This document shows positions 11,864 through 21,116 of a stretch of 64,000 nt of DNA, piece by piece. Made by a program: the position numbers and the translations under genes. Source of the stretch: Pseudocitrobacter faecalis. Its GTDB lineage: Bacteria; Pseudomonadota; Gammaproteobacteria; Enterobacterales; Enterobacteriaceae. Within the stretch, counting starts at the first letter, position 1. Every line of letters begins with the position of its first letter. The DNA is taken from assembly GCA_003315335.1 (NCBI GenBank), contig QNRL01000005.1:124001-188000 (forward strand). The letters run 5' to 3'. The notes under the pieces are model-generated. The model saw only the letters and a program-made list of their open reading frames with translations. It searched no databases and had not been told where the DNA came from.

Positions 11864-13504
11864 ATGTCCAGATTCTTTTATGACGATCGCAAACAGCTGG
11901 TCAACGATGCGATTGAAGGTTTAGTGTTATCCGCACCGCACGGCAACCTGATGCGGCTCGATATTGACCCGGCGATTCGGATTGTCGCGCGCAGCGACTG
12001 GGATAAAAGCCGGGTAGCGGTGATTTCCGGCGGGGGTTCCGGGCATGAGCCCGCCCATGCAGGGTTCGTTGGAAAAGGCATGCTGACGGCGGCGGTATGC
12101 GGTGATTTATTCGCGTCGCCCAGCGTCGATGCAGTACTTAACGCCATTGTGGCGGTGACGGGCGACCGGGGTTGCCTCTTAATCGTCAAAAACTATACTG
12201 GGGATCGCCTTAACTTCGGCCTGGCGGCGGAGAAAGCCAAACGCTACGGTCTGAAGGTCGAGATGGTGATTGTCGCCGATGATATCGCGCTGCCGGACAA
12301 CAAACAGCCGCGTGGCATCGCAGGCACCGCGCTGGTGCATAAAATTGCCGGTTATGCCGCAGAGCACGGTAAATCCCTCAGCGAAGTGCGCGACATCGCG
12401 CAACAGGCAAGCGACAACGTTTTTAGCCTGGGCGTGGCGATGGAGAGCTGCAACCTGCCGGGCAGCGACGACGCAGAAGGGCGTATCAAACCGGGGCAGG
12501 TGGAATTGGGCTTGGGCATTCACGGTGAACCGGGCGCATCGGTGGTGGAAAGCCACAACAGTAAAGCGCTGATCGACATGCTGGTTAAGCCACTCAAAGC
12601 GCAGGTTGGCGATGCTCGGGTGGCGGTGCTTATCAACAACCTCGGCGGCGTCTCGGCGCTGGAGATGGCACTGCTCACCAAAGAGCTGGCGCACTCGGCA
12701 TTACAGGAACAGATTGCCTGGCTGATTGGCCCGGCGCCGCTGGTGAGTTCGCTGGATATGAAAGGCTTCTCGCTTTCGGTATTAAAACTGACACCAGATT
12801 TTGAACGCGCCTTACAGGCGGATGTGGAAACGGTAGGCTGGCTAAAACCGGTCGCCTTCGCGCCGGTAAAAACCGTCAAACACAGCAAAGTGTACGATGA
12901 CCTGGACATTCGGCCGTCCGATAACCCGACGGTTGCCGCACGAGTAAGTCAGATAGTTCAAACGCTTATCCAACTGGAGAACCGTCTGAACGCGCTGGAT
13001 GCCAAAGTCGGCGACGGCGACACCGGCTCCACCTTTGCGCTGGGCGCGCGTGACATCGCTGATCTGCTCGACAAGGGCGAACTGCCGCTTAACAACAGCG
13101 CGCAACTGCTGCAACTGGTAGGCGATCGGCTCGCTACGGTGATGGGCGGTTCCAGCGGCGTGCTGATGTCCATCTTCTTTACCGCTGCCGGGCAATCCCT
13201 CCAGCGTGGCGACGCGCTGGCGGATGCGCTATTGAAAGGGCTGGCGCAGATGAAACATTACGGCGGAGCCGATCTCGGCGACCGCACGCTTATCGACGCC
13301 CTGCAACCGGCGCTGGAGGCCTTGCGTGATAAAGATCTGCCTGCCGCCGCTCATGCCGCAAAAGCCGGGGCCGAGAAAACCGCGTCCATGCAAAAAGCAG
13401 GCGCGGGGCGAGCGTCGTACGTCAACAGCCAGAACCTCGCTGGTGTGACCGACCCGGGCGCTGTGGCGGTGGCAGACGTGTTTGCCGCACTGGCAAAAGG
13501 CTAA
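11864..13504 (+). CDS. dhaK: ATP-dependent dihydroxyacetone kinase (DhaK-DhaL fusion)
   Basis: This enzyme phosphorylates dihydroxyacetone with ATP. The 546-residue product matches the fused Citrobacter-type kinase. The N-terminal K domain contains the substrate-binding His220 in GLGIHGEPGAS, and the C-terminal L domain contains the Mg-ATP motif ALDAKVGDGDTGS near 378-389. The ATG at 11864 is preferred over 11828 because GGAAG lies 4-8 nt upstream and homologues begin MSxFF. No dha regulon genes are adjacent, so it stands alone between yjgR and ahr; E. coli K-12 lacks it at this site. Confidence 0.93.
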   Translation: MSRFFYDDRKQLVNDAIEGLVLSAPHGNLMRLDIDPAIRIVARSDWDKSRVAVISGGGSGHEPAHAGFVGKGMLTAAVCGDLFASPSVDAVLNAIVAVTGDRGCLLIVKNYTGDRLNFGLAAEKAKRYGLKVEMVIVADDIALPDNKQPRGIAGTALVHKIAGYAAEHGKSLSEVRDIAQQASDNVFSLGVAMESCNLPGSDDAEGRIKPGQVELGLGIHGEPGASVVESHNSKALIDMLVKPLKAQVGDARVAVLINNLGGVSALEMALLTKELAHSALQEQIAWLIGPAPLVSSLDMKGFSLSVLKLTPDFERALQADVETVGWLKPVAFAPVKTVKHSKVYDDLDIRPSDNPTVAARVSQIVQTLIQLENRLNALDAKVGDGDTGSTFALGARDIADLLDKGELPLNNSAQLLQLVGDRLATVMGGSSGVLMSIFFTAAGQSLQRGDALADALLKGLAQMKHYGGADLGDRTLIDALQPALEALRDKDLPAAAHAAKAGAEKTASMQKAGAGRASYVNSQNLAGVTDPGAVAVADVFAALAKG

Positions 13505-13541
13505 ACGAGAGAACCGGCGGCAGAACGCCGCCGGCATGGCA

Positions 13542-14561
13542 TCAAAAATCAGCCTTCAGCACCACACGGTAACGGGCTTTCCCGTCGCGCAAATGCTGCA
13601 ACGCATCGTTAATTTTCGACATGGGGAACAGTTCGGTCGTCGGCGTCACGCCGCTACGCCCGGCAAACTTCATCAACTTACGCAGTTCGGCCGGGTTACC
13701 CGTTGCCGACCCGGAGATACTGCGGTCGCCGCCAATCAGCGTAAAGGCGGGCACCTGCAGCGGTTTCAGCACCGCACCAACCGTATGGAAGTTACCGCCA
13801 GAGGCCAGCGCTTCGAAGTACGGCTGCCAGTCGAGGTCAACGCTTACGGTATTGATAATCAAATCGAACTGGCCAGCCAGCGCTTTCAGCGCTTCCGGAT
13901 CGCGGCTGTTCACCACGTTATCGGCGCCCATCGCGCGCACTTCCTGCTCTTTCGATGGATTGGAGCTGAACGCCGTCACGTCCGTACCCATCGCGCGCAG
14001 CAGTTTGATAGCAATGTGCCCAAGCCCGCCAATACCGATAACCCCAACGCGGCTGGTGGCCGTCACGTGATGCATCAGCAACGGTTTAAAGACGGTGATA
14101 CCGCCGCACAGCAGCGGGCCCGCGGTTTCGATATCAATATTCTCCGGCAGCGGGATCACCCATTGCCAGTCCGCGCGCAGCTTATCGGCAAAGCCGCCGC
14201 GATTCAGAATGGTCGGCAGCGACCCTTCCGTACAGTTGATCTGATTGCCGCTGATACAGGCATCGCAATGCCCACAGCTACGCGCCGTCCAGCCAATGCC
14301 CACGCGCTGGCCCACTTTCAGGCCTTTATTCTGCGCAGCGCTACCCAGCGCCACCACATGACCAATCACCTCATGACCCGCAACCAGCGGATACTGGGAC
14401 ATACCCCATTCGTTATCGATCATCGACAAATCGGAATGGCAGACCCCGCAGTAATCAACCTGAACTTCCACATCTTCCGGCAGAAGTTCCCCCGCATCGT
14501 ACTCCCAGAGTTCCAGAGTATCGCCCGCATTTTTCGCGGCGTAGCTTTTGATGATGGACAT
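13542..14561 (-). CDS. ahr: NADPH-dependent zinc aldehyde reductase Ahr (YjgB)
   Basis: Ahr is a medium-chain, zinc-dependent alcohol dehydrogenase family enzyme that reduces a wide range of aldehydes with NADPH. The 339-residue protein starts [17 protein letters not shown] at 14561, after a GGGAAG ribosome-binding site. Catalytic zinc ligands appear in CGVCHSDLS and GHEVIGHV, structural zinc cysteines in [15 protein letters not shown], and the cofactor site in [11 protein letters not shown]. In E. coli it also lies next to leuX. A longer reading frame extending upstream through the tRNA is rejected. Confidence 0.95.
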   Translation of the reverse strand: MSIIKSYAAKNAGDTLELWEYDAGELLPEDVEVQVDYCGVCHSDLSMIDNEWGMSQYPLVAGHEVIGHVVALGSAAQNKGLKVGQRVGIGWTARSCGHCDACISGNQINCTEGSLPTILNRGGFADKLRADWQWVIPLPENIDIETAGPLLCGGITVFKPLLMHHVTATSRVGVIGIGGLGHIAIKLLRAMGTDVTAFSSNPSKEQEVRAMGADNVVNSRDPEALKALAGQFDLIINTVSVDLDWQPYFEALASGGNFHTVGAVLKPLQVPAFTLIGGDRSISGSATGNPAELRKLMKFAGRSGVTPTTELFPMSKINDALQHLRDGKARYRVVLKADF

Positions 14562-14726
14562 CGTACTTCCCTCACTATGGTGTTGAACTGACAGTGTAGA
14601 GCAAGCGGCAGGGCGGTGCTTAGCGGAATGCGCCAGGAAAATGGTTTGGTGAAGGGCAAAGAGTGTGACCCGGTTCAGGGAACGCTGATTTTTTCGACAC
14701 TTAGCGTGCAGAACGCGCGGTGCCGC

Positions 14727-14754
14727 TTGCAAGGTGGCGTGCGACAGGTATAAT
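14727..14754 (+). promoter_or_regulatory. sigma-70 promoter of leuX
   Basis: A perfect -10 hexamer TATAAT (14749-14754) is preceded at 16-bp spacing by TTGCAA (14727-14732). Transcription would begin about 20 bp before the tRNA at 14782. Confidence 0.75.
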
Positions 14755-14781
14755 CCACTCGTTTTCCGCATACCCTTCAGT

Positions 14782-14866
14782 GCCGAAGTGGCGAAATCGG
14801 TAGACGCAGTTGATTCAAAATCAACCGTAGAAATACGTGCCGGTTCGAGTCCGGCCTTCGGCACCA
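14782..14866 (+). tRNA. leuX: tRNA-Leu (anticodon CAA)
   Basis: The 85-nt tRNA with encoded CCA matches E. coli leuX. Acceptor arms GCCGAAG and CTTCGGC pair, the anticodon loop reads TTCAAAA with anticodon CAA, there is a long class II variable arm, and the T loop is GGTTCGAGTCC. Its 3' half is the insertion target of the island that follows; the insertion leaves the tRNA intact. Confidence 0.98.
14843..14860 (+). other. attL: island left attachment core in leuX
   Basis: GTTCGAGTCCGGCCTTCG, from the T-arm/acceptor end of leuX, recurs exactly once more as a direct repeat at 48690-48707. The integrase gene starts about 200 bp inward. This defines the left junction of the island. Confidence 0.88.
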
Positions 14867-14883
14867 TACAAAGCTTTTTTCAA

Positions 14884-15010
14884 GTCTACTAACGTCTACT
14901 TTAGTACATAAAAACAGTAAGTTAAGCAAGTTTCTGACTTGGCTTGGTCTGTTCACGTCTACTCAATTCCTTGAACATATACCAACCGATGATGGTATAA
15001 CTGATGGTAT
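14884..15010. promoter_or_regulatory. putative integrase arm-type sites
   Basis: GTCTACT occurs three times as direct repeats (14884-14890, 14894-14900, 14957-14963). TGATGGTAT occurs twice (14990-14998, 15002-15010) and again near the right end at 48628-48636. Short repeats shared by both ends of a tyrosine-integrase element are the expected signature of arm-binding sites for the N-terminal domain or for the excisionase. The function is inferred. Confidence 0.5.
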
Positions 15011-15055
15011 TCCCGGTTCGATTGATTTTGGTACCAACACTGGAGGTATCAACTG

Positions 15056-16306
15056 ATGGCTCTCACCGATATCAAAGTTAGGACTACCAAGCCCTCCGAC
15101 AAACCTTTCAAACTCACAGATGGGCAGGGTATGCACCTGCTGATCAACCCCAATGGTTCAAAATACTGGCGACTCCAATACCGTTTCGATGGCAAACAAA
15201 AAGTTTTAGCATTGGGTGTTTATCCAATGGTCTCTCTTAGTGAAGCCCGCAAGAAACGAGATGAAGCCAAAAAATTAGTATCGCTTGGTCTCGACCCCTC
15301 AGAAAAGAAAAAAGCAGACAAAATCGAGCAAAGCGAAGCCCTGACATTCGAAGCTGTTGCAAGGGACTGGCATACTGCCTGTAAAAGGAAATGGTCAGAT
15401 TCCCATAGTGAGAGGGTTTTAAAGAGCCTTGAAGATAACCTTTTCTCTTCCATAGGAAAGAGAAAAATAGCCGAGCTTAAAACCAAGGATCTCCTCGTTC
15501 CGATTAAGGCTGTTGAAGCTTCCGGGCGATTGGAAGTTGCTTCCCGCCTACAGCAAAGAACAACGGCAGTGATGAGATATGCTGTCCAGAATGGGCTGAT
15601 AGATTACAACCCTGCCCAGGAGATGGCAGGAGCTATTGCCGTAGCCAAAAGAACCCACAGGCCAGCTTTGCCATTCGAACGATTCTCAGAACTTTTAGAA
15701 CGAATTGATAGTTTCAAGGGGAGAAAACTCACGAAGTTAGCCGTGAAGCTGACATTGCTCATTTTCATTCGTTCCAGTGAACTCAGATTCGCAAGATGGT
15801 CGGAAATCGATTTCGAGAATGCTATGTGGACTCTTCCTGCAGAGCGAGAGCCATTACCCGGAGTGAAACATTCACATCGTGGTTCGAAAATGCGAACTCC
15901 ACACCTTGTGCCTTTGAGTTGTCAGGCATTGGCTGTGTTGACGGAAATTAAAGAGATCAGCGGTGACCATGAACTTGTGTTCATTGGCGACCATGATTTC
16001 AGAAAGCCTATGAGTGAAAATACGGTAAACAAGGCTTTGAGGTCTATGGGCTATGACACAACCGTGGAGGTCTGTGGACATGGATTCAGGGCTATGGCTT
16101 GTAGTTCCTTGATTGAATCCGGTTTGTGGTCGAAAGATGCTGTTGAACGGCAAATGAGCCATCAGGAGCGGAACTCAGTTCGTGCTGCCTACATACATAA
16201 AGCAGAGCACCTTGATGAGAGAAAGCTTATGTTGCAGTGGTGGGCCGATTACCTTGACCTCCTTAGAATACGACAAGTTTCACCATTTGATTTCAGAGAT
16301 AAATAG
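15056..16306 (+). CDS. P4-type tyrosine integrase of the island
   Basis: A 416-residue site-specific recombinase. Residues 1-90 are the DUF4102 arm-binding domain (LTDGQGMHLLINPNGSKYW), followed by the core-binding and catalytic domains. Catalytic residues visible are Arg239 (IRSSELRFARW), His342 and Arg345 (HGFR), His369 (SHQ) and the nucleophile Tyr379 (RAAYIH). GGAGG precedes the ATG. The gene abuts attL in leuX and should catalyse integration and excision between the 18-bp att cores. It is intact, so the island may still excise. Confidence 0.95.
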   Translation: MALTDIKVRTTKPSDKPFKLTDGQGMHLLINPNGSKYWRLQYRFDGKQKVLALGVYPMVSLSEARKKRDEAKKLVSLGLDPSEKKKADKIEQSEALTFEAVARDWHTACKRKWSDSHSERVLKSLEDNLFSSIGKRKIAELKTKDLLVPIKAVEASGRLEVASRLQQRTTAVMRYAVQNGLIDYNPAQEMAGAIAVAKRTHRPALPFERFSELLERIDSFKGRKLTKLAVKLTLLIFIRSSELRFARWSEIDFENAMWTLPAEREPLPGVKHSHRGSKMRTPHLVPLSCQALAVLTEIKEISGDHELVFIGDHDFRKPMSENTVNKALRSMGYDTTVEVCGHGFRAMACSSLIESGLWSKDAVERQMSHQERNSVRAAYIHKAEHLDERKLMLQWWADYLDLLRIRQVSPFDFRDK

Positions 16307-16422
16307 TTTCTCAAAATCCCTGCTGCCCTATGTGTTTTTTGTGTACCTAGGCAGGGGGATTTTCATTTTTCGATCATAACCGTATGATACGATATGATTA
16401 AATTTCATTCGTGGATAATGAG

Positions 16423-17268
16423 ATGCAAAACTGGAAAACGGAGCATACAAAAGAAATCAAAGCTTGGCTTACCATAGATAACTATCGCAAGTTTGAAGAT
16501 CTCCCATTGATACACTTCTATCACGAGTTATGGGCCCGAAACCTGTTCTTTAAGGAGTATCGGGGAGAGTTTGAGAGCAGAACTCTTATGGGTTACTTCT
16601 CAAAGATTTTCAGCGGCAACCCTTTTTTAATCGAAGAAGGGCAACTGGGATACATGACTCCTGCTAACAAACTTTTCCAGCCTCCCCATTTTTTTCTAAC
16701 AACCCTTGATCGCCTTGCTGAAACGAGCATTATTGCAATGCAACGTGGAGGTTTTCTTTGGCATGAAGGTGACAATTATTCTATAAACGCAGAGCTTCGA
16801 GAGGAATCACTTTCAGACATTATGCCAGATCAGTTTACACGAACAGTCATGTTCGAGATTGATTTGGCAAGTGGCACAGACGAAGAGATTGCAGAGTCGC
16901 TTAAAGCTGCATTACCGCAATGGCGTAAAGTTAAGGGTATTGATGTAAACCCATTGGAATCTGTTCGTTTTGGATACGGAACTATCAAGAAACTCATCAG
17001 TTATCGTGTAATACCTATGCTGGATATCCTGGTGTGGGCAGCCGTTAAAAAAATCCGTGTCTCTGACGACAGATTATCCAGACTGCTATATACAGACGAT
17101 GACGAAGAAAGCGAAATGAGGCAGTCCAGCCAAATCAAAGATACCGACAGGCCTTTGGCTCTTAAATCCTGCAAAACTGACTTTATCCGACAATTCCATT
17201 ACTTCATGAACAAAAATAGCCATTTGAAGCAAATGAAAGTCTCTGATGTAATGAAACTATCGGATTAA
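16423..17268 (+). CDS. DUF6387-type protein next to integrase
   Basis: A 281-residue protein of unknown function (285 residues if the GTG at 16411 is used; the ATG at 16423 has a GGA 7 nt upstream and is preferred). It resembles the DUF6387 proteins commonly encoded just downstream of integrases in enterobacterial islands: the N-terminal KAWLTIDNYRKFEDL and a central FEIDLASGTDEEIAESLKAALPQWR segment support this. No catalytic motif or membrane segment is seen. Its association suggests a role in island regulation or maintenance, which is inference only. Confidence 0.6.
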   Translation: MQNWKTEHTKEIKAWLTIDNYRKFEDLPLIHFYHELWARNLFFKEYRGEFESRTLMGYFSKIFSGNPFLIEEGQLGYMTPANKLFQPPHFFLTTLDRLAETSIIAMQRGGFLWHEGDNYSINAELREESLSDIMPDQFTRTVMFEIDLASGTDEEIAESLKAALPQWRKVKGIDVNPLESVRFGYGTIKKLISYRVIPMLDILVWAAVKKIRVSDDRLSRLLYTDDDEESEMRQSSQIKDTDRPLALKSCKTDFIRQFHYFMNKNSHLKQMKVSDVMKLSD

Positions 17269-17504
17269 TGTTATATCTATAACTATTTGTTTTTTTTACG
17301 CTTTATACGTTAAACCGGCCATTTTGCCACTTGCTATAAAACAGGGGAATTTCAGCTACTCTCAAGTTCCCCTGATCTGTACGGCACCAACTTCGAGAAA
17401 ACCATCCTGCATAGCAGCGAAGAACCTCCGCTTCAGGAGCCTCGCTCCTTTCTTTTCCCAAATGTTCGTATAGTGACTTCACAGCAACGACAAGGGAAAA
17501 CAAA

Positions 17505-17711
17505 ATGAACAATCAAGCAACCCGCCTCATACGCCTACCAGAAGTTCTCGAACGAACTGGCTACGGGAAAGCATGGATCTATCGTCTGATCAAAGATGGC
17601 AAGTTTCCTGCTCCTGTCAAAATTGGAAGTCGTGCAGTAGCTTTCGTTGAAAGTGAGGTTAATACCTGGATTCAGTCTGTAATCGAAACAAGCCGCAATA
17701 ATGTTGCTTAA
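17505..17711 (+). CDS. AlpA-family excisionase/transcriptional regulator
   Basis: A 68-residue DNA-binding protein with the winged-helix MerR/AlpA signature: RLPEVLERTGYGKAWIYRLIKDGKFP followed by VKIGSRAVAFVESEVNTWI. AlpA proteins of P4-like elements activate the integrase gene or act as recombination directionality factors. The location two genes from the integrase fits that role. Well-formed start; followed after 19 bp by a small unknown gene. Confidence 0.88.
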   Translation: MNNQATRLIRLPEVLERTGYGKAWIYRLIKDGKFPAPVKIGSRAVAFVESEVNTWIQSVIETSRNNVA

Positions 17712-17730
17712 TTAAACTGGGAGACTTTTT

Positions 17731-18045
17731 ATGAAAATCGAGGAATTTGTAAGTGAAGATAACCATATGTGCAATTTAGGCGATGATCTTTTTTACAAGA
17801 TCTTCGAACCCGGAGCAATTTATGATTTACCCAATAACGAATTTAATAAAGAAATCATTTACTGGCTCAGTCAGTACCTTGTAGGAAACTTGAGAGAGCC
17901 CTTAGACTCGATCTCTGAGCTTGATATTTTCGAGCAGTTTTATGTTTACGAGACATGGTTCTCGCTAATTAAATGTCCTGTTGAAATGAAAAATCTTTCA
18001 AAGCGAATAATTCAATACCAGATTGGGCTGAAAACTATTTTGTAA
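17731..18045 (+). CDS. hypothetical protein, 104 aa
   Basis: An acidic, aromatic-rich protein (MKIEEFVSEDNHMCNLGDDLF at the N-terminus) not recognised from any family. A GGGAG ribosome-binding site precedes the ATG, and it lies 19 bp behind the alpA-like gene, so it is probably co-transcribed. No signal peptide, membrane helix or known motif is visible. It is followed by a region that may terminate both this gene and the convergent repL-like gene. Confidence 0.55.
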   Translation: MKIEEFVSEDNHMCNLGDDLFYKIFEPGAIYDLPNNEFNKEIIYWLSQYLVGNLREPLDSISELDIFEQFYVYETWFSLIKCPVEMKNLSKRIIQYQIGLKTIL

Positions 18046-18166
18046 AAATGTAAGGTTTGGCCCCATATTTTGGCTTAAAACCTTACAAAATAACTTACAT
18101 TATTTTGGTTGCAGTTTATTAGCAAGGCAGTGAGATAGTTTTCGAAGTATTAGGTGTACATAATAA

Positions 18167-18733
18167 TTAATCAAATGGAATGCTGTCTGTAGGATATCTT
18201 TTTCTGGAATTTTTAACCGATTTTGTCTTACTCCCTGCTCGATAAAAGTTAAATGAATTGGCAAAGTCTTCTGTCTCCAGTCTGGATTTTTTGAATTTAT
18301 CCATCAGATCTTCATTGAAGCGACGAGGAATCCCTTTAACGCACAAATTTGAATTCAGGTATACCTGATTATCTATGGTGTTACGAATAAGTATTTTTCT
18401 CTCAAATAATTCTTTGAATGCGCGTGAAACATTAGATTTATTCAGTCCAAGTTCTCTGGCAGTACGAGACTGTGAAAAATCAGGAATAATATTTCCATAA
18501 TCAATGGCTGAGAAGAGATAAAGCACAATTCTGAATGCTGTGGGCGTCAAATCCATTCTGGCGAGTGTCGCCATATTACCTTTAAAGATCATTGAGAAAT
18601 CGTCCCTAAAGGACGTCTTTTTATAGCTGCTTGCTTTAATCTTTATTTCTTCTAGATCTTCGGGCATAACCTCTAATGCTTCTGCAATAATAGATTTTTG
18701 TTCTTTTGTTAATACAACGCTTGTAATTGACAT
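18167..18733 (-). CDS. RepL-like winged-helix replication/maintenance protein
   Basis: A 188-residue protein whose centre (LTPTAFRIVLYLFSAIDYGN, then SQSRTARELGLNKSNVSRAFKELFERKILI) reads as a winged helix-turn-helix resembling RepL plasmid replication/maintenance proteins. Residues 1-40 contain an acidic helix and the C-terminal 40 are basic. It is transcribed away from a ~1 kb non-coding region with iteron-like repeats, the layout of a replication initiator beside its origin. A simple MarR-type transcription factor is the alternative. Confidence 0.6.
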   Translation of the reverse strand: MSITSVVLTKEQKSIIAEALEVMPEDLEEIKIKASSYKKTSFRDDFSMIFKGNMATLARMDLTPTAFRIVLYLFSAIDYGNIIPDFSQSRTARELGLNKSNVSRAFKELFERKILIRNTIDNQVYLNSNLCVKGIPRRFNEDLMDKFKKSRLETEDFANSFNFYRAGSKTKSVKNSRKRYPTDSIPFD

Positions 18734-19771
18734 GATGGCTCCTTTTTTATTGTTATGAATACAGATATGGCATATTTAATTTATTTGTCAACGGAGTTGG
18801 TGATATTATTTAAATTATATTTACCTTGAAATTTTGCGTTTGTTATTTGGTGGTGATAATAGGTTGTAAAATTTAAAACAAGGGGTGCTAAATTTCACCA
18901 TCACCTGTTATGTGATTGATAATTTTGGGTGCTGAAATTAATAACAGTAGTGGTTGTGTAATTATATGATTTTATTGGTTAATTTTAGATTCTAACCTGC
19001 AAGATAAAAGAGTGATAAAGAAATAAGAAACCACAGTTTTGCATTAGATCGATACTCAAGGCCTTGGTGTGCCTGATAATTAAACTTTTATTTTTGCTTT
19101 TCTTACATAATATCATTTCTTAAGTGAAGCCAGCGCAACAGTTTGTTGCGCCATTGGGCTTCAGAACATTACTAAAGTGTTTTCTGTAAGTATAAATACG
19201 CTTCGCGCACGAGTTCATAGGGCTGAGATTAACTGTCATTACAAATACGCTTCGCGCAGAAGTTCATAGAAATGGGCTTAGCTGTCAGCACAAATACGCT
19301 TCGCGCAAAAAAATTTGGAGGCTGAGTTGATCGGGAAAGCGAACACAAATACATGATTTACCCGTTTGCTGACTACGGCTCACGCCGGGACCCTTCGGAA
19401 AAATCCTTTCTACTTCAGCGAATGAGTGCTGCGGGCACTCAACGGCGCTGCCAAGGAAACAAAATTACGGTTTTTCAATTGTTCGGTAAAAATAACTGAC
19501 ATTTATCGGTAGTAGGGGCGTAAGCCAGTGCGTAGCACGCTCTCAAAAAATATTCCTGTGGGTTTCTTATCTGTAATAGGGGAATAACTCAGATAGTTGA
19601 AATATGAAATAGCAATACAATCAGGAAGACACAAAATTATCATAGTAAAAGCTATTGTTATTTATGAAAGAAGGAAAACATATATTAATAGTGAAATATT
19701 TGTATTTTACTATTGATTTTAATTTTTAAGATGATAGTACTTAATTATAAAAACAAAAAATGGAGGAAATT
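18734..19771. other. 1-kb non-coding region with repeats and hairpins (possible origin or ncRNA locus)
   Basis: No plausible gene is seen. The first 350 bp are very AT-rich. A long hairpin at 19126-19162 has GAAGCC/GGGCTTC outer arms and GCGCAACA/TGTTGCGC inner arms. It is followed by three 49-bp-period repeats (19194-19307). A short GC hairpin GAGTGC/GCACTC lies at 19424-19440. Position between the repL-like gene and the 19772 gene suggests an origin of replication, or a structured RNA. Confidence 0.55.
19194..19307 (+). repeat. three iteron-like direct repeats, 49-bp period
   Basis: AAATACGCTTCGCGCA is repeated exactly at 19194-19209, 19243-19258 and 19292-19307, each start 49 bp from the previous one. 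Segments between copies are also related (GTTCATAG and CTGTCA recur), so the true unit is about 49 bp. A degenerate trace, AAATACATG, follows at 19347. Spacing near 4.7 helical turns and closeness to the repL-like gene suggest protein-binding iterons. Confidence 0.75.
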
Positions 19772-20197
19772 ATGAGTGCTATTAATGTATTATCTCAGGA
19801 GGAAAAATTTATACATGTTGTTGATAAATTTATAACCCATAATCACAGCAGCGTTAATAACAATGCCTTTTATAAAAAACTTTATGTTCTCTTCGCAGGG
19901 TATCATCTGAAGTATTTTTATTCACGGGCGCAGTACCGCAATTCATGTTATCACGTCGATAATATTATGCAGATGTTTACAGGAGTCGTTTCGACCCTGA
20001 ACACAACGCTGCTCAGGAAGCTTGCAAATAGCGACACGTTGCTGCATTGCCTGAATTCACTTGTGAATTATATTTCAGGCAATCTGGACGAAGCAGAGCA
20101 TATTTATGCTGATTTACTGGCCCAGTATGAAAAGAAACGCATTACAGGCTCTCTGGCTTATACTCCACCAAGCCCAGTGGTCAGGAAAAGACTGTGA
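19772..20197 (+). CDS. hypothetical protein with PVVRKRL C-terminus, 141 aa
   Basis: An unrecognised, mostly helical protein starting MSAINVLSQEEKFIHVVDKF. The start at 19772 has GGAGG 6 nt upstream, better than the ATG at 19760. It ends with TPPSPVVRKRL, strikingly like the tail of the ankyrin protein at 23425-24375 (ELPRAPVRKRL) and similar to that of the second ankyrin protein (KRTACKRRL). The shared basic tail suggests a common localisation or secretion signal for three otherwise different proteins on one island. Function unknown. Confidence 0.6.
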   Translation: MSAINVLSQEEKFIHVVDKFITHNHSSVNNNAFYKKLYVLFAGYHLKYFYSRAQYRNSCYHVDNIMQMFTGVVSTLNTTLLRKLANSDTLLHCLNSLVNYISGNLDEAEHIYADLLAQYEKKRITGSLAYTPPSPVVRKRL

Positions 20198-20333
20198 CAG
20201 CGACAGCGGCGTGGATAGGACATGGGATACTGGAGATAAATGGAGCAGGCGTATCCGGCAGGACACCAGATGCAATAGAAAAGGAGGGCCACCCATTCGG
20301 TGTCCCACCTGTCGCGATGGCTTTATAGTGGCT

Positions 20334-20654
20334 TTACTTATCAACGACCTGCCAGCCATCTTCCGTTTTGACAAGGGTTACAGCAGCAGTACGCTTTTCG
20401 TTATCGACAATAGCCGTCACATTGCATTTATAGCTTTTATCAGATACTTCTACGCAGTCATGCTTTTTGACTGATTTTAATTCGCGCAGTGCGTCTTTTG
20501 GAACATCCTTGCCTGCTATAGATTTCACGAAAGCATTCGTCTGTTCCACGACCTTATTCATGGCCGTGTAAATATCCTGTTCGGAGGGTTCACTGTTACA
20601 GCCACTCAGCAACGATGCTGCGGTAATGAGTGTGATAACGGCATAAGTTTTCAT
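20334..20654 (-). CDS. small lipoprotein, 106 aa
   Basis: The first 19 residues form a type II signal peptide with lipobox LLSGC (Cys19), so a lipid-anchored envelope protein is expected. The mature part is short, with two further cysteines (KHDCVEV, SYKCNV) that could form a disulphide. A C-terminal beta-rich segment ending DGWQVVDK resembles small plasmid- and island-encoded lipoproteins. Downstream of and co-directional with the BamE-like lipoprotein gene, separated by 26 bp. Specific function unknown. Confidence 0.7.
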   Translation of the reverse strand: MKTYAVITLITAASLLSGCNSEPSEQDIYTAMNKVVEQTNAFVKSIAGKDVPKDALRELKSVKKHDCVEVSDKSYKCNVTAIVDNEKRTAAVTLVKTEDGWQVVDK

Positions 20655-20680
20655 AAATAGATTCCTGACTGTAAGGTGAG

Positions 20681-21067
20681 TTATTGAATCAGACCCGTAT
20701 TCATCCTGCTTTTATTTTCAGAGAACGACCACTTGCTGACCGTTTCTCCTTTAAATTCGATTTCCAGTGTTTTGGCCTGCGTCTGTGAGCCCCCTGTCAG
20801 CAGCCCAACAACGGGAATGAATGTGGTGGCATCAAACTTATTGTTATTCATTGAATAAGTCCATTCTTCATTGCCACTGTCCAGTGTAGTACGGGTGTCC
20901 GGTTCACCTAAGCGGGTAATAATTTCAGATTTCGTCGTTTTGTTTTTAATGATTTTTGATTGCAGACTTTTCGATGTTTCATTTTTAAGAGTCTGGTTGC
21001 CTGAGGTAGAACAGCCAGAAATAAGGAAAACGGAAATAAAAAATGCTGTAACAATGAATCTGTTCAT
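20681..21067 (-). CDS. BamE/SmpA-like outer-membrane lipoprotein
   Basis: A 128-residue lipoprotein (lipobox LISGC). The mature region KSEIITRLGEPDTRTTLDSGNEEWTYS is typical of the SmpA/OmlA/BamE fold (K-x-E-I-x-x-x-LG-x-P), and FIPVVGLLTGGSQTQAKTLEIEF is seen in BamE-like accessory proteins of mobile elements. The chromosomal BamE acts in the beta-barrel assembly complex; this copy is probably an accessory family member rather than the housekeeping gene. Start chosen at 21067, four codons inside a longer frame, because it gives a normal signal peptide. Confidence 0.7.
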   Translation of the reverse strand: MNRFIVTAFFISVFLISGCSTSGNQTLKNETSKSLQSKIIKNKTTKSEIITRLGEPDTRTTLDSGNEEWTYSMNNNKFDATTFIPVVGLLTGGSQTQAKTLEIEFKGETVSKWSFSENKSRMNTGLIQ

Positions 21068-21116
21068 AAGTTCTCGCATAATAATTTTTTATATTTGCTG
21101 TGGTGTGAAATTAATA

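Noticed and set aside
13482-14591. 369-codon open frame on the + strand
   Set aside because: Antisense to the ahr gene; no recognisable protein features.
19194-19307. Possible CRISPR array
   Set aside because: Only three repeats, 16 bp long, and the intervening segments are similar to one another rather than unique spacers; no cas genes.
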